Source of the DNA: Eutypa lata
Lineage: Eukaryota > Ascomycota > Sordariomycetes > Xylariales > Diatrypaceae
Direction: 5' to 3'
DNA length: 64,000 nucleotides
Assembly (NCBI GenBank): GCA_022661535.1
Contig: JAKULF010000010.1
Coordinates: 1,736,001 to 1,800,000, forward strand
Part shown: positions 15,201 through 27,825 of the stretch, in pieces
How the letters are laid out: each line of letters begins with the position of its first letter
How positions within the stretch are numbered: the stretch's first letter is position 1
Translations under genes and position numbers: made by a program
The notes under the pieces: generated by a model
Database searches by the model: none
Seen by the model: only the letters and a program-made list of their open reading frames with translations
Told to the model about the DNA's origin: nothing

Positions 15201-17243
15201 AACTCCGTTTGCGATTGGAGAGGGCGGGGGGGTGTTTTACTGCTCGGCGGCAAGTATGACCGTTACCACGTGAATGAACAGGGCTTGCCGGAAGATGTAC
15301 ATGATACTAGAGAGGGCAGTGGTCTGGTAAAGAAGGTTGTCGACATCGTTTCAAAACAACTGTTGGAGGCTTCTCATTGGGGCACTGGAGTTCTACCGGT
15401 CGACTCGCTGGAGACCTATGGCCAGAAGTTCAGGGCGTTACTTGAAGACGAGGCCGATAAATCCCTAGACCTTAGTCAGGAGCTGCGAAAATGGTCTGGA
15501 CGTCCGTGGGAAGGATCCCGAATTCTTCGTCTGGTCGAACGCGCAACGAAAGTGGGCGTTCGCCGTTGGTATCAAGACAAGTACATTCGCGGGCAAGAAT
15601 CTCGAACTGGGTACCCTCGTCCAGTGCTCCCTAGTTCATTGGCGGTACCGTCTGCACCGACAGTACTGCCTTTCCACACATTTACGTGTCCACTGACAGC
15701 CAAGGATATCCGCATGATATCGCAAAGGAATGCCGCAAGAATATCGTGTTCCACCCTCCGGTCGCCGTGGCTTCCGAATTCTGTCTACCCGCCTCCTCCG
15801 CCACCAAAACCGTACCTAAATATTGGATACGTATCTTCGGATTTCAATAACCACCCCCTAGCTCATTTGTAAGTTACTCTCTTAGTAGAACTGTTAAGGG
15901 CAAAGAGGATAATTGCTGACGTTTTTTACCTTTTTAGGATGCAATCGGTGTTTGGATTCCATGATCCCTCACGAGCGAAGGCATTTTGTTATGCCACAAC
16001 TGCCAGCGACCGTTCTATCCACCGACAGCAGATCGAGCGAGAGGCACCGGTTTTTCGTGATGTGAGCAACTGGTCTGCAGAAAGACTCGTTAACCAGATC
16101 ATCAAGGATGAGATTCACATTCTGGTTAATCTGAACGGCTACACCAGAGGTGCAAGAAACGAAATATTTGCAGCAAGACCAGCGCCGATTCAGATGTCTT
16201 TCATGGGCTTTGCCGGCACTCTCGGTGCTGAATGGTGTGATTATATACTGGCCGATGAGACAGCAATTCCACCTCAGACGTTGCGACCAATGCGGAGTAA
16301 CCTAGGCCTCGAAGGTGTGTTCCAGGATGAGGAGCTTAACGAAGAGGAAGACTGGATGTACTCCGAAAACGTCATCTTCTGTCGAGATTCGTTCTTCTGT
16401 TGCGACCATGCTCAATCCTGCGAGCCTGAAGAGAGGGCGGTGACATGGGAAGAGGAGCAGCGGCGCAGGTGGAAAATGCGAAGAGAGATTTTTCCCAACT
16501 TGTCAGAGGATACGATCATACTAGGGAATTTCAATCAACTTTACAAGGTAAGAAATGATATACCCAAGAGAACGAACAAAGCTCAGATCACTAACAATAT
16601 GACTTAGATCGACCCTACAACATTTAGAACATGGCTACGTATCCTCACCAACTGCCCCAAGGCCATACTGTGGCTCCTTAAGTTCCCAGAGCTGGGCGAA
16701 AACAATCTGAGGAGGACTGCAAGGGATTGGGCGGGAGACGAAGTAGCCAGTCGCATCATTTTCACCGACGTAGCGCCTAAACAACAGCATATCTCCCGCG
16801 CTCGGGTTTGCGATCTATTCCTCGACACGCCCGAGTGCAACGCGCACACGACAGCAGCCGACGTGTTGTGGTCCAGCACGCCCCTACTCACCCTACCACG
16901 GTACCCCTACAAGATGTGCTCGCGCATGGCGGCCTCGATCCTGAAAGGCGCGCTGCCGCGGAACGCGGACGGTCGCCGGGCGGCCGGGGACCTAATTGCC
17001 GCCGACGACGCCGACTACGAGGCAATGGCGACCCGCCTCGTCTCTAGCCTGACCTACCGGCGCTCGAACGCGGGCTACTGCGAGGGCCGCGGCCGCCTCG
17101 CCGAGATCCGGAGGACCCTGTTCGACGCCAAGTGGACCTGCGGTCTGTTCGATACGCGCCGCTGGGTCTCGGACCTCGAGTGCGCGTACGACGAGGCGTG
17201 GCGGCGCTGGGTCGCTGGGGAGAGCGGGGATATATATCTATAG
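12273..17243 (+). CDS. O-GlcNAc transferase (TPR + GT41 catalytic domain)
   Basis: Predicted UDP-GlcNAc:protein O-GlcNAc transferase, which modifies Ser/Thr of nuclear and cytosolic proteins. Exons 12273-13840, 13916-15868, 15938-16547 and 16608-17243 join to 1588 residues. An in-frame TAG directly precedes the ATG. Residues 1 to about 440 are low-complexity and rich in His, Pro and Gln. TPR-like helices begin near 455 (HYEQALEWFSRIV), and clear TPRs lie at about 850-965 (LHTNLGSLLKDIGQLDLAI, ALTNLANAVKDRGRISDAI). The GT41 domain runs from about 1157 (LNIGYVSSDFNNHPLAHLMQ, formed across the exon 2/3 join) to the end. FNQLYKIDP, across the exon 3/4 join near 1372, keeps the Lys equivalent to human K842, and FLDTPECNAHTTAADVLW lies near 1455. 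The region between the two catalytic lobes is acidic and charged. The last exon is markedly more GC-rich than the rest. Confidence 0.93.
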
Positions 17244-18522
17244 AACGGCGATTGGTGATGATGATATGGTGATGATTGGTTGTCGTTGTCGAAGAGACGA
17301 GGCAATACAACACAACACGACACAACACATGGATACATACATACACACCCGACTCACTGTCATGGTTGTCTTGTTTTTCTTTTCTCGCAAACGAAGTGGT
17401 CCTTTGTCCTAGCATAGCATAGCATTGCATAAGCTCGCGCGGGAAGATATATTTTCTCTCGCACAAAAAGCACACAAAAAACGACAGCGACGAGTGGAAA
17501 GAGGGCAGTGTGAGGAGTCAAGGGCGGCGTCGGAAGGGCAATCTCTTTTACATTTTTGCCCTCTTCTCTTTTGTCTTTCTTTGACTTATAACGACATGGT
17601 CCACACCGACGTATAGGGATATTTATATTTTTGTTTCCAAGCGAAAGCGAGAGCGTGGAGTTTGGAAGCGAGCCTCAGGGCAGGGAATTGGGACCTTCTT
17701 ATTTCTTCTATTTTCTTTTTCTTCCTATTTATCATTGCCCGGAAATATGGCAATTGAATTTGGTCTGGTTAGGTCAGGCAGGTTAGGTTAGGTTAGGTTT
17801 CGGTCGGAATTCCTCCCTCTCACACACATCATTTTTCACCTTCATCTAGTTATCTGTCTATCTAAGCAGTCTACGTCGGAATCTCTACCTACCTACTCGA
17901 GTAGATCCGAGAATTATTTTCATCCTTGAGAAGGAGGAAGAGATGAGAATGGGGATTGAATAGCTAGATAGGTGGATGGATGGATGGATGGAATGGGCGG
18001 ATGGGACACAGGCGTGGAGGGAAGGAAAGAGGGAAGGAAAGGGGTAGCGGGTTTTTCTTTCTCTTTCTTTTCTACATTCATGATTATATGATATAGAAGG
18101 TGGCAAGAAGAAGAAGAAAAAAGAAAAAAGAATCAAGGGTTGCAAGGTGACGGGACCTAGGACCAAGTGCTGGCAAAGGGTTTTGTTGCTTCTTATTATA
18201 TACTCAACTTAGGGTAGCGTGCGTTTTCTATTTCAACCACCCCCTTTTCCAGGGGTTTTTTATTTTCCACTTTGAACGAAAGAATTCTTCTCCCCCCTTT
18301 CGACTTACTCCTTCCATCTAACTACTTACTTGCTTGCCCCTGTACTCGCTTTTGATGTGTGTGGTTTGAAATGGGAATCGTGTATGTGGACGTGGACGTG
18401 GACATGAATGTGATACTTCGATACTCTGACGTGGTCGACTACCTAGGTATGTATGTTGCTACTGTGGACGTCTGTAGGTATGTAGGCATTAGGTATGTAG
18501 GTGGAGATTTGAAAGGGGAAAA

Positions 18523-18552
18523 GGGGGGTCTTGGGGTCTTGGGGTCTTGGGG
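18523..18552 (+). other. potential G-quadruplex, four GGGGTCTT units
   Basis: Four runs of at least four G separated by three identical TCTT loops (runs at 18523-18528, 18533-18536, 18541-18544 and 18549-18552). The repeat unit GGGGTCTT is tandem four times over 18525-18556. The spacing fits a standard intramolecular quadruplex; whether it forms is unknown. Confidence 0.7.
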
Positions 18553-19234
18553 TCTTTCTTGATGGTTACGGACTCCCTGATTGATTGATTAATGGCTGAT
18601 TGACTGACTGGGCTCTTGTTTCGACCAGCAACAGACATGCTAACGCCAAATCTTTATCTTCCACTACGCCCAAAAAAAAATTAAAAGATAAATAAACGCT
18701 TTTCGCTCTACTGTCTGTTTATCTGTCTGTCTGGCTGGCTGGCTGGCCCACGCTTGAGGGTTTGGGTGGGAACAGCCCCCATCCCTCTTCCTCATCAACT
18801 CTTTGACATAAACTCCGTCCATCCGTCCCTCTCTCCCGCTTTTCTGATGTGTGTTGCGCAACGTGCATGGGGATGAGGTAGATATATATATATATATATA
18901 TAACCATGGAAAACTGGGGGGTTTAGTTCAGATCCAGTAGTAAAGGGACCCGATAGAGCGAGCCCCTATGTATGTGTATATTATGTGTAGGTATGTGTAT
19001 TTTAGGCAAGTAGGAGAGGAACGCGAGGATCCACGGTGGTCACGGCTTGCTTTTGTATGTGTGATATTCTCCCCGTTCTGTTCCTGCCGCCTAGTGCTGG
19101 TTGGTAACTAGATAGGTAGTGGCGGCAGAGTTACCCTTGACATAGATCAGATTATATTACAGACCTATTAATCTAATGTATGTGTGCATTCACGTATTCC
19201 AGTTTGCTCTCGATTCTGGCTAGGTAAATAGCCA

Positions 19235-19295
19235 GGTAAGTAGGTAGGTAAGTAGGTAGGTAAGTAGGTAGGTAGGTAGGTAGGTAGGTAGGTAG
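19235..19295 (+). repeat. (TAGG)n with TAAG interruptions
   Basis: A 61-bp tetranucleotide tract of GTAGGTAG units interrupted by regularly spaced AAG variants in its first half, becoming pure in the second half. Confidence 0.95.
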
Positions 19296-20275
19296 TTGTC
19301 ATTGTTCTTCTATGAGAATGCCTACGGAAAGCCTGGTCTAATTACTCATAACCCCCGCGGCAAACAATCCCCTTATCCGTCTTTAATTACTCAATGAGTA
19401 GAGCCCCTAGTCAACAGTGATGACTCGGACTTGCCATATAAAACCAAATACCTAAATATATCTACCGTGTGTGTGTGTGTGTGGATCGGACTCTTCTATC
19501 GCAGTGGTCTCTTTCTGTATACCTACGCTGACATTCTCTTTCTCTCATTCAATACGCAAATTACAGCCCGAATGAGACCGAACAGTTCGTAAAGGGGCGC
19601 AGGTGTAGACAGGCAAATGACCCCCTGTGCCATCGAGGTTAGATCTTGGGTAGGTCAATGTTATTGTCATGGCAAAGAAAGAACCCGGGACGTCGAAGAC
19701 CCTAAGCTACCTAGTTTGTATGCATATATTCCGTTTGCCTTGGTCTCCGTGTCCTCTCGTTGCCTTCTCTAACCTGTTCCGTTACTAAACAGAGGGCGGG
19801 GAGACATCAGATAGAGTGGTCATGTTGTCGTAGTCACGTTTCGGAACTCCCTACCTTAGTGAGGGCAATGTGCTAGCCGTGCGGAATTTTCGAGTTTTCA
19901 GAGGCGTGGCGAGGCGAGGCGAGTAAGCGAACGAGCGGCAACTTCAGCTTATTGTTTCTTTCAATTATTCTAGGGAGTAGTTGCTGACCAAGGAGATACA
20001 TATAGAGCCGGTTTCCTATCTTATCATCTGTGTCCATCTCGTCCATCTGCCTTTAAATAAAGTCTTATTGTCTACCAAGATGAGACTATCCATTTGCACT
20101 ATTCGGGTCTCTTGTCATGTTCGGAGGATTGTGGTAGGCGTTACCCTTATGCTTGAACAGCGAGCGTATCGTCGAAGCTTACTAGGTACGATCGGTCGCT
20201 ATTACGTTGGGACAATATGTTCGTCTCGAACACGGCGGTGCTGCTTGGCATTGAAGTGACTATTGTAGACTGCTA

Positions 20276-20279
<4 letters not shown>

Positions 20280-20348
<69 letters not shown>
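20280..20348 (+). repeat. (TC)n microsatellite, 69 bp
   Basis: An uninterrupted TC dinucleotide run, the longest pure simple repeat in the window. Its copy number is likely polymorphic. Confidence 0.97.
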
Positions 20349-20350
<2 letters not shown>

Positions 20351-22403
20351 CTATAGGTATAGGGGGCGGATTCTCTGTAGTCTACTTCCCTTTGTGGTGT
20401 CTCTAAGCGAGACTTCTATGTATTTGCAGATATAATGGATACATGGCGGGTTGGTAAATAGGAACAAGCGACACGGGCGGTCTATTGTCCGGAAATCCGT
20501 ACGTGTACGGTTATATGCCATCACCGAGGTCACGAACATAACAGAACCTGGACAAGCTTCGCTAATAATGATAGTACTAGATAAGAATGGCATTGGGATT
20601 GTCGCTGTATCTGCACCGTGAATAAAGGAGGGCAAACCAGGCTATTCCCTCCATCAGCACGGCTTCAGTTTTAGAGTAGGGGAGCCTTGTTATGGTCTAC
20701 TTTATGCAGACCGGTGGTATAACTACCCCTACGTGTTAACTTCGTATAGAATCAAACCCACATCACCCAATGTTTAGTAGCGGTTAGCCATTAGGTGGTT
20801 ACTAAGTACATACATACGCCCCGAATCGTTTCCCGCGTGATAGGTAGTTAACTAATCTAACGGCTCATTTCACGACCTGGGAATGTGAACGAAAGCTTCT
20901 GCTGTAGAAGTGCCCAAATTTAAGGCTGTTTTTAACCAAAATGGGTTGACATAAGCTACTCAAGATGTCTAAAGGCTAGGGACATTCTGCTCTGGCACTG
21001 ATCAGCTGATGAACCTGCTATTTACGAAACGTAGAATTAACTTCCTTACTATTCATTCTAACTGTCTAAGATTAATGTTAGAATGACATTGGGCTTAGGG
21101 GCTTTATCAAGGGCAGGGGACCTCTTGATCACTTAAAAGATCACACCAAATGTAGGAACCCATAGACGTTATCCTATATGCCACCTCATAGCGGGCAGCG
21201 CACCCACATAGGGGTTACCCAGCTAGTTTGGAGCGGCTAAAGTTAGCTGCTAACTATAGGCTCTGAAGCGTTGGGCCCAAAGGCCATAGAACGCGGGAGC
21301 CAGAGTAGCCTAGCCTTCTTACACACCACACACACACACTCGCTCCTGTGCATGCTGCTGACTGCGTTCGGCTTTGCACTTCACATCCAGGAGGTCTTTT
21401 CTCTCTGGCTGAGCAGAAACGTGCCGAGTTTGGTTAGGGTTCCGGGACTCTATCGAGCTGAAGAAGTCTTACCGCCCTCGCAGATTTCTTCCCCCCCTCT
21501 CCTCCCCCCCCTTTCCCCCCCAAAGTCCCAGAAGCATACGAAGAAGGGCTTGCTGAATAGCAGCAGAGACTTGAGGAAAGGGGGGGAGGGGGCTTGATCG
21601 AAGGACCCGACGCGCGGGGGAGGCGGGGATGAACGGTGGGAAGAAAAGTGCCCTCAGACTACGCATGTATACGTGTATCTTTGTGTGTCTCAGATCCCGC
21701 CGTTGTCTAAGACCCCTGGATCACATTTAGATGTCCTGATGATATGCATGTACTCCAGGATTTCGTGATCGCTCTCCTGCCGTCACGATCGCTAACTATG
21801 TATGTATGTATGTAGGTAGGTAGCTGTAGCTAGCTAGTCGACTGGCTGAGTTATCTTTTTTCAGGGCCGGTCACCGAAGCCAGCCAGCGCACATCCTACC
21901 CATATACCTACTCGTTCGTCGGAGCTGGCGCCGACCTTGTGGGGGTCGGTGAGCCATTCATTCACTTTAGGAGTGATATTTCATCCCATATCATTTTCTA
22001 GCATTCGGGCGTTGCAATGCATTACTGAGGAACTGGCCTGCGGGCGGGCGGCATATAATGTCAGAATGTTCGGTATTGCAAGATATCTCAGTTATCTGAC
22101 AGGTAAACGCCGACCTGGGGCTGGATCGACGGGGACCACTGGGACGGTAAAACCAACCAGTTTGGACCGGCATATCTGGTTACTTAGTGTCTGACATCGG
22201 GCATTGCCGTCAATCAAGCGCCATAGCCATAGCCTTGGTGACGGATCGAGCGAAGAAACTTCGACATTGTAATTAACTTTTTTTCTTCTTCTTCTTCCCT
22301 TCCCTTTCTTTTCCTATTCTCCTTCACTAAGACACAACGGTGGAACGGGCTTTGGAAGGAAAACCTGAGAGACAAACGTTTGCTCAGCGCCCCCCTTGAA
22401 TCT

Positions 22404-22424
22404 AGATCGTGAACGTCACGATCT
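22404..22424. repeat. 9-bp perfect inverted repeat with 3-nt loop
   Basis: AGATCGTGA, loop ACG, TCACGATCT. No T run follows and no gene is adjacent, so a terminator role is not supported. Confidence 0.8.
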
Positions 22425-23131
22425 GGAGTTGCCACAGGGTGCCTTAGGCGCCCGCCCGATACTTTGTTCATCTCATTCCAAGGTTGGGATGTATGCATCC
22501 ACAAGATAATATATAATCTATTTATATGGAGTTTGATGTGGTAAAACTCAGATGGAGGGTCTACCGATCTCGAGCAATGGACATGAGGGCGATGAATCGC
22601 AGGGATGATAAGCCTCAGGTACCCGCAGACGAACCTGCATTAACCCCCTTCAATGAGATGTTCCATGCGATCTGAATGATCCTTGTAACCCTATACACTA
22701 TCATTACATACATGCATACATACATAGGCATAGGGCTCTGAGAAATTAAATTAAAAAAAAGAAATGGCCCAATTGCACCGTGCAATACAAGCTGGCTAGA
22801 TGGTTGCGACCCGTCCGAAGGGGAGAGAGAGAGAGAAGGGGAATTGTGAATCGAGTCTCAGTCATCTACCGCAAGGCCCAGCCAGCCACAGTCCCGGGGG
22901 ATCAGCCAGGGTTTCCTGATTGGAACGACGTTTGGTGATCTGGCATCTGTAGTCTCGTAGATCGCTCATAACAGCTGGGACCAATAGCAGGGCGAGATCT
23001 CTGGGTCAACGGTTCCTTTGCGTCAAAACGGCTTTTTAGTCGCCGACACTTTTCCCGTTCGGACTCCCATCGCGTCCGCTCTATTCCCTTTTCCGCCCTC
23101 TTGGCAAGGTCACTACTGTATGCAAAGTACT

Positions 23132-23165
23132 TTGTACAAATCGGGTATACTTAATATCCGGACAG
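23132..23165 (+). repeat. left terminal inverted repeat of the AT-rich element
   Basis: 34 bp beginning TTGTACAAATCG, paired with 23976-24009. The outer 12 bp are identical in both copies. Confidence 0.85.
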
Positions 23166-23975
23166 CAAATTAATCGTTAAATAATTATTTAAACTTAAAT
23201 AACTTTACGAAATAAAAAGATATAAAAAAAAAGTTAATCTTTTTATATAAATTAAAATAAAAACTTTAATAATAAAATTTTAATTTTTTAAAAAGTATTT
23301 TTTTATAATTTTTTATTAAAGTTTAAAAAATTTAAAAATATTATAATATATAACTTTTTAATTAATTTTTTAAATAAAAATAATAAAAATAAACGAGTTT
23401 CGTTATAATATTTTTTAAAAATTAAAGATTTTAATAATATATATTTTATAATTTTATATATTTATTTAAATTTATAAAATTAAAATTAAAATAATAAAAT
23501 TAAATTTTATAATTTATATAATAATATTTATAAATTTATATAATTTTAAATTTATATTTTTATATTATAATTATAATAATATATAAAAATTAAAATAAAA
23601 ATATTTAAATTTTATTAAATTATTAAATTTTTTAAATTTTTTATAAAAAAATATTTATATTTTAAAAATTAAAATAAAATATAAAATAAATATAAAAAAT
23701 TTATTATTTTTAAAATTAACTTTATTTATAATTAAATAATATTATTTTTTAAAAATTATATTTTTATAATTTTCTTTATTATAATAATTTATACGTTAAA
23801 TTTTATTAATAAAAAATTAATTTTTAAAATTAAAATTAAAATTATTTAAAATTAATTTATTATAAAATTAAAGTTATTTTTAAAATCGTTAATAAATAAA
23901 ATAATTATATTTTAAATTTTATAAAGTTATTTTATTATATTATTAAATTATTAATTTTTTTATATAATTTTATAA

Positions 23976-24009
23976 CTATCCGAATACTTAATATACTCGA
24001 TTTGTACAA
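23976..24009 (-). repeat. right terminal inverted repeat of the AT-rich element
   Basis: Reverse complement begins TTGTACAAATCG. It differs from the left copy at six positions, mostly transitions. The 9-mer GTACAATAC overlaps its outer end at 24004-24012. Confidence 0.85.
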
Positions 24010-25859
24010 TACAAGTCTAACTAGTTAAAAGTGCCAAGTTAACTGCAGCGTCGTATCGCAGATACATGCTCGGGCTTGTACTAGGTGTTGTATAATCAGA
24101 TAATCACGATGACGGTGATGAAAGGTGGGGGGGAGAGACCTTGAAACAGGTCGTGAAGTTGTATGTAGGTAGCTGTGAAGTGTGGGATTTAGTAACTAAA
24201 GGGAAGTAATCATCAACGGGAACCAATGACACCGGCATACACGCACTCTCACTCACACGCACACGCACTGATTAGCATCGAGAAATAAGTAGAGCCTAAG
24301 CGAATTGGGGATTCGTGATTGAACCATACCTGCAGCATCCGGGCAACAAAAAGAGGCCCGTCATCTATTCGCTGTTTCGCCTGCAAGCCCCGCTACATAC
24401 CGCAGCATATGAAACAGATTGGTAGAGGTGAGATGAGATGGTGGGTGGCCTCGCGGAATTGTCGATCTTGGCATCAACCTGTTGTTTCTGGAGTCTTGGT
24501 GCACGACAGCCCCCATGAGGTAGTTAAGTAATCATTGATCCATTTTCATCTACATATTCATCTCTTCATCTAAAATGCCCTAAGTTGGGAGGATCCAAGG
24601 GCAGAAAAAAGGACAAACAACGACTGGCATATTGATTAATCCCGGGCTTCAGGGTGGACTCCTCCTCCTCGTCGAGAGGTCCCGGTGAGTCGTGACAAGG
24701 CACTTCCGGGCTTGTCTTTTTCTTGGCCAATGGTCTTGGCTGCTGCCCCCCTCCCGCCCCCCGTCGTATTTCCTATCTTCAGCAAGTAACTAAATCCTGC
24801 CTGCGTATGTATGAATACCTACCGATAGACGGAGATCGGGACATGCTTGTCGTGAGGCTGACCGCCCAGGGAAAGGTGCCAAGAAACGTTCACAAATCAA
24901 AAATCACAGCGGGAGCTGCATTGCTGCGGGCGTCTGGGCGTTATGTAGGGGCTTCTCGAGATAATAGTTTCCGTGTATGACAGGGCGCACCCATGGAGGT
25001 TAGTTGAGTGCGGAATTCCCATATTTCTTTGCTGCATAAAAGGCATTATGACAACATATGTAAATCCATAATTGCCTACCACGGAAAATGACCATTTACT
25101 ATAAGGATACTAAACTATTTGGCGGCTTTCCGGGGTAGATCTTCTGCGCCGCTTAGAAAGCTATAGAGCTAGAGCGGGATTAGCGGAGAGGAGAGGGGAG
25201 GAGAGGAAAGATTAAGATAAACGCGGCATCATCGGTTGCACAGTTGAGTGAGTGTATGTATATACCTCGGTAGATAGCGGAACACGTCATAGGGAAGCGG
25301 AAAGCATAGTTAAAGGCATAATTAAATCAAATGGGGTTATAAATAGGAATGATGAAATGCCATATAACTGAAGATGTATAGTCTGTTTGATACCCAGGCC
25401 GCCAGGTATGCATTATTACTTTGTAAATGCATAACTATTATGCATACGAATGAACGGATAACGTACCCATACTCACCCTTACCTACCCCTGTTTTGAGCT
25501 GGAAGAGCTGGAAGGATAGACAATGAACTTATACGTAATACCTCGCCCATTTTGACCTATTGTAGTTAAGCGTCAAATTTAAGTAACAATTTCTACATAC
25601 ACGTGTGGCCGATGGGTCTAAGAAGCAAGGGTCCAGTTAATCACCCCATCGTTTTCATCCGTTAGTTTGAAATCAAATAAATTCATATCAGCAGAAAAGA
25701 GGAAAGAAAGAAAGAAAGAAACTCATCAGCTATTGAAACACTATTGACAAGGTTACTATAATAACTCTGTATTCCATGCTGACTGGCTGACAGCATGGGT
25801 ATTGGCATTGACGTTGACATGGTTACTTACTTCCTATACTGTATGAACATGGGCCGGTA

Positions 25860-25909
25860 CTTGGGACTTGGGACTTGGGATATGAGACTGGGAACTGGGA
25901 CCGGGATTG
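25860..25909 (+). repeat. CTTGGGA-type degenerate tandem repeat
   Basis: Three near-perfect ACTTGGG units followed by diverging AACTGGG and ACCGGG copies. Confidence 0.85.
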
Positions 25910-27825
25910 GGGGATGAGATTTCGGGAAGGGAGAACAACGGATGAGCTGCAGTCAGCGGTTTGGTTCCAGTTGAACGGGTCGATGGAGAAAAAGCCACCC
26001 CCGTAATGATCACCAAGATCGCATGTGGAGCACTTATCCTTGGCATCTCAATCACTGCACAGATAGATATTTCATAGGCACACGATTGCTTAGTAGTAGT
26101 AATATATGTCGTAGTATCTTCAGCTAATAATATGCCTAACTATACATATTGTTCAAGGTTCTTCTTACCTGAAAGATCTCTGTCGGTAGGATGAACAAGC
26201 TTATTATGTCCTCCTACATACATATCTACCCCCTTGACTTGAGATGCAAAGCCCACTATTCTATGCAGTACCTATCATATCATGGATATCTCTGCTTGTT
26301 CGATTCGGCTATCCCGGAGGTGGGAAAAAAAGAAGAGTAGACGAGAATGAATTAGTTTATAAAAAAGAAGAAGAAGCTGTTCGGCGCAATTTCGAAAATT
26401 GGACTTCATACTGTCATACCAGCTGATCACTAGAACGTAGATTACCTACATAGTAGATATGTTGATACATACTTAGGTACTTATATATATCGGACCGGGA
26501 TGTCTCTAGAGCAATGACCATGTTGATGTCCCACAGACTTGGTAGCTGGGAGACACATAATGTGTTGCATGTGTGTGTGTACGGAGATCTAACTTAGATA
26601 CATACAGTAGATGCATGCATGCACGCACGTACAAAAAGCTAACTAGGAATTAGCTTGAACGGTTTTCATCATCTACTACAGTATTTACCATCATCATGTA
26701 CATATGTGTATCAGCGACCCAGATTAATTTATTTATTTTAATTGGCCTTCAACTAAAAGACAATAATGACATGGAGAGAGAGATCCTTGCTGGATCTATC
26801 GGATGCACTCTTAGCCGTCTGCGAAACCCCGGTTCGGATCTCTTGGATTGCGACATGAGGATCAGACAGGGGAAAGGGGGCAAGTATGTAATGTAATGTA
26901 AAAGGGAGAAAAAGAAAAGAAGAAAAAAGGTTCAAAAATCATCACCAATCCCAATTATAACGTACCACATAGCACATGCATAGCACGATAGAGCGTGGGA
27001 TGGAGATAGCCCCGTAACGTGGGCTTATTCGGATCGTGGTTCATTATTTGTATTGGAATTATCATTATTTCGTTTCGAAAAATAATGAATACATAGGTAC
27101 GTGTGTTAGCGGGGATTACATTACCATGTACAGCAGGTAACATAATAATTGTTACTATGTTACCCGTTTTCGTTGAGTGAGTGGCCATACAAGCTGACTG
27201 GGTTTCTACGTTCAATTGAGTCTTGGTGAGTTGAAAGTGCAAATGTCAAAACGCATATGCAGATAACCTCATTCATATACACCTACATAGCTACCTACGT
27301 ATATAAAGTTTACCTATTTTCAACCTCGGCATTACGTAGGTAGACTACATATTTCGGTAACAGACTCCGCTGAGAAGAAACAAGAAGGATGGGTATAGCG
27401 TACAACATGAGGCTCCGCCAAGCTGGGATCTAGTTAATTTTGTTTCCCAGTGGTTCGGGTCAACCCTAACCTCCCTTTTTAAGTTTATTCCTGTAACCAG
27501 CAATTCCAACCTTAACGGCTTTAAGCTATTCTGGATTCACTATCTCAACAAGTCACTTTCATCCCGTGCCTCACCATCTAAAAAGAGGCTCACGTATGTT
27601 CCTCTCCTCCCTTCTATGCTTAGGTAGCCGGGTAGTTAGTTACATGTACGTAAAGTTCGTTCTCACGCTCGAGCGAGATAAGAGAGCCTAGATCCAAAAG
27701 CAGAGGCGTGGATGGCTTGTATGTACGCCTCTCACAAGTCTAGTAAGATTCCAGAAGCCCAGGGACCGAGACTTCAGAAAACGACTTTTACACATTCCTC
27801 TACGCCCCGAAGTCCTCGTCCGCTT

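Larger units (their letters stand above)
17244..23131. other. gene desert, left part
   Basis: About 5.9 kb after the OGT stop with no gene recognised on either strand. It holds pyrimidine-rich stretches, a TTAGG triple near 17776-17795, a G-quadruplex-like tract at 18523-18552, a TA run near 18882-18902, a TAGG tract at 19235-19295, a 69-bp TC run at 20280-20348 and a C-rich/G-rich pair at about 21491-21521 and 21574-21592. A short perfect hairpin lies at 22404-22424. All open frames are below 110 codons and low-complexity. Confidence 0.5.
23132..24009. mobile_element. RIP-mutated element with terminal inverted repeats
   Basis: An 878-bp island of roughly 96% A+T in its interior, bounded by two 34-bp inverted repeats (23132-23165 and 23976-24009) that match at 28 of 34 positions. 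Five of the six mismatches are C/T or G/A transitions. From 23168 to 23975 I find no CA and no TG dinucleotide at all; remaining C bases are followed by T or G. That is the expected end state of RIP (CpA to TpA). TAC occurs just outside both ends, allowing for one extra T on the left, a possible short target duplication. No open frame survives. It is probably a DNA transposon fossil or a non-autonomous derivative; its superfamily cannot be assigned. Confidence 0.8.

Noticed and set aside
17776..17795. TTAGG-type repeat suggesting an interstitial telomere
   Set aside because: Only about three units of a pentamer; filamentous ascomycete telomeres are usually TTAGGG, and TAGG tracts are common throughout this window.
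22404..22424. Hairpin considered as a transcription terminator
   Set aside because: Eukaryotic nuclear context, no T run after the stem and no gene end nearby.
26831..26846. A 12-nt match to the start of fungal 5.8S rRNA (CGGATCTCTTGG)
   Set aside because: The similarity stops after the 12-mer; the following bases do not match the 5.8S sequence and no ITS or rRNA context exists.
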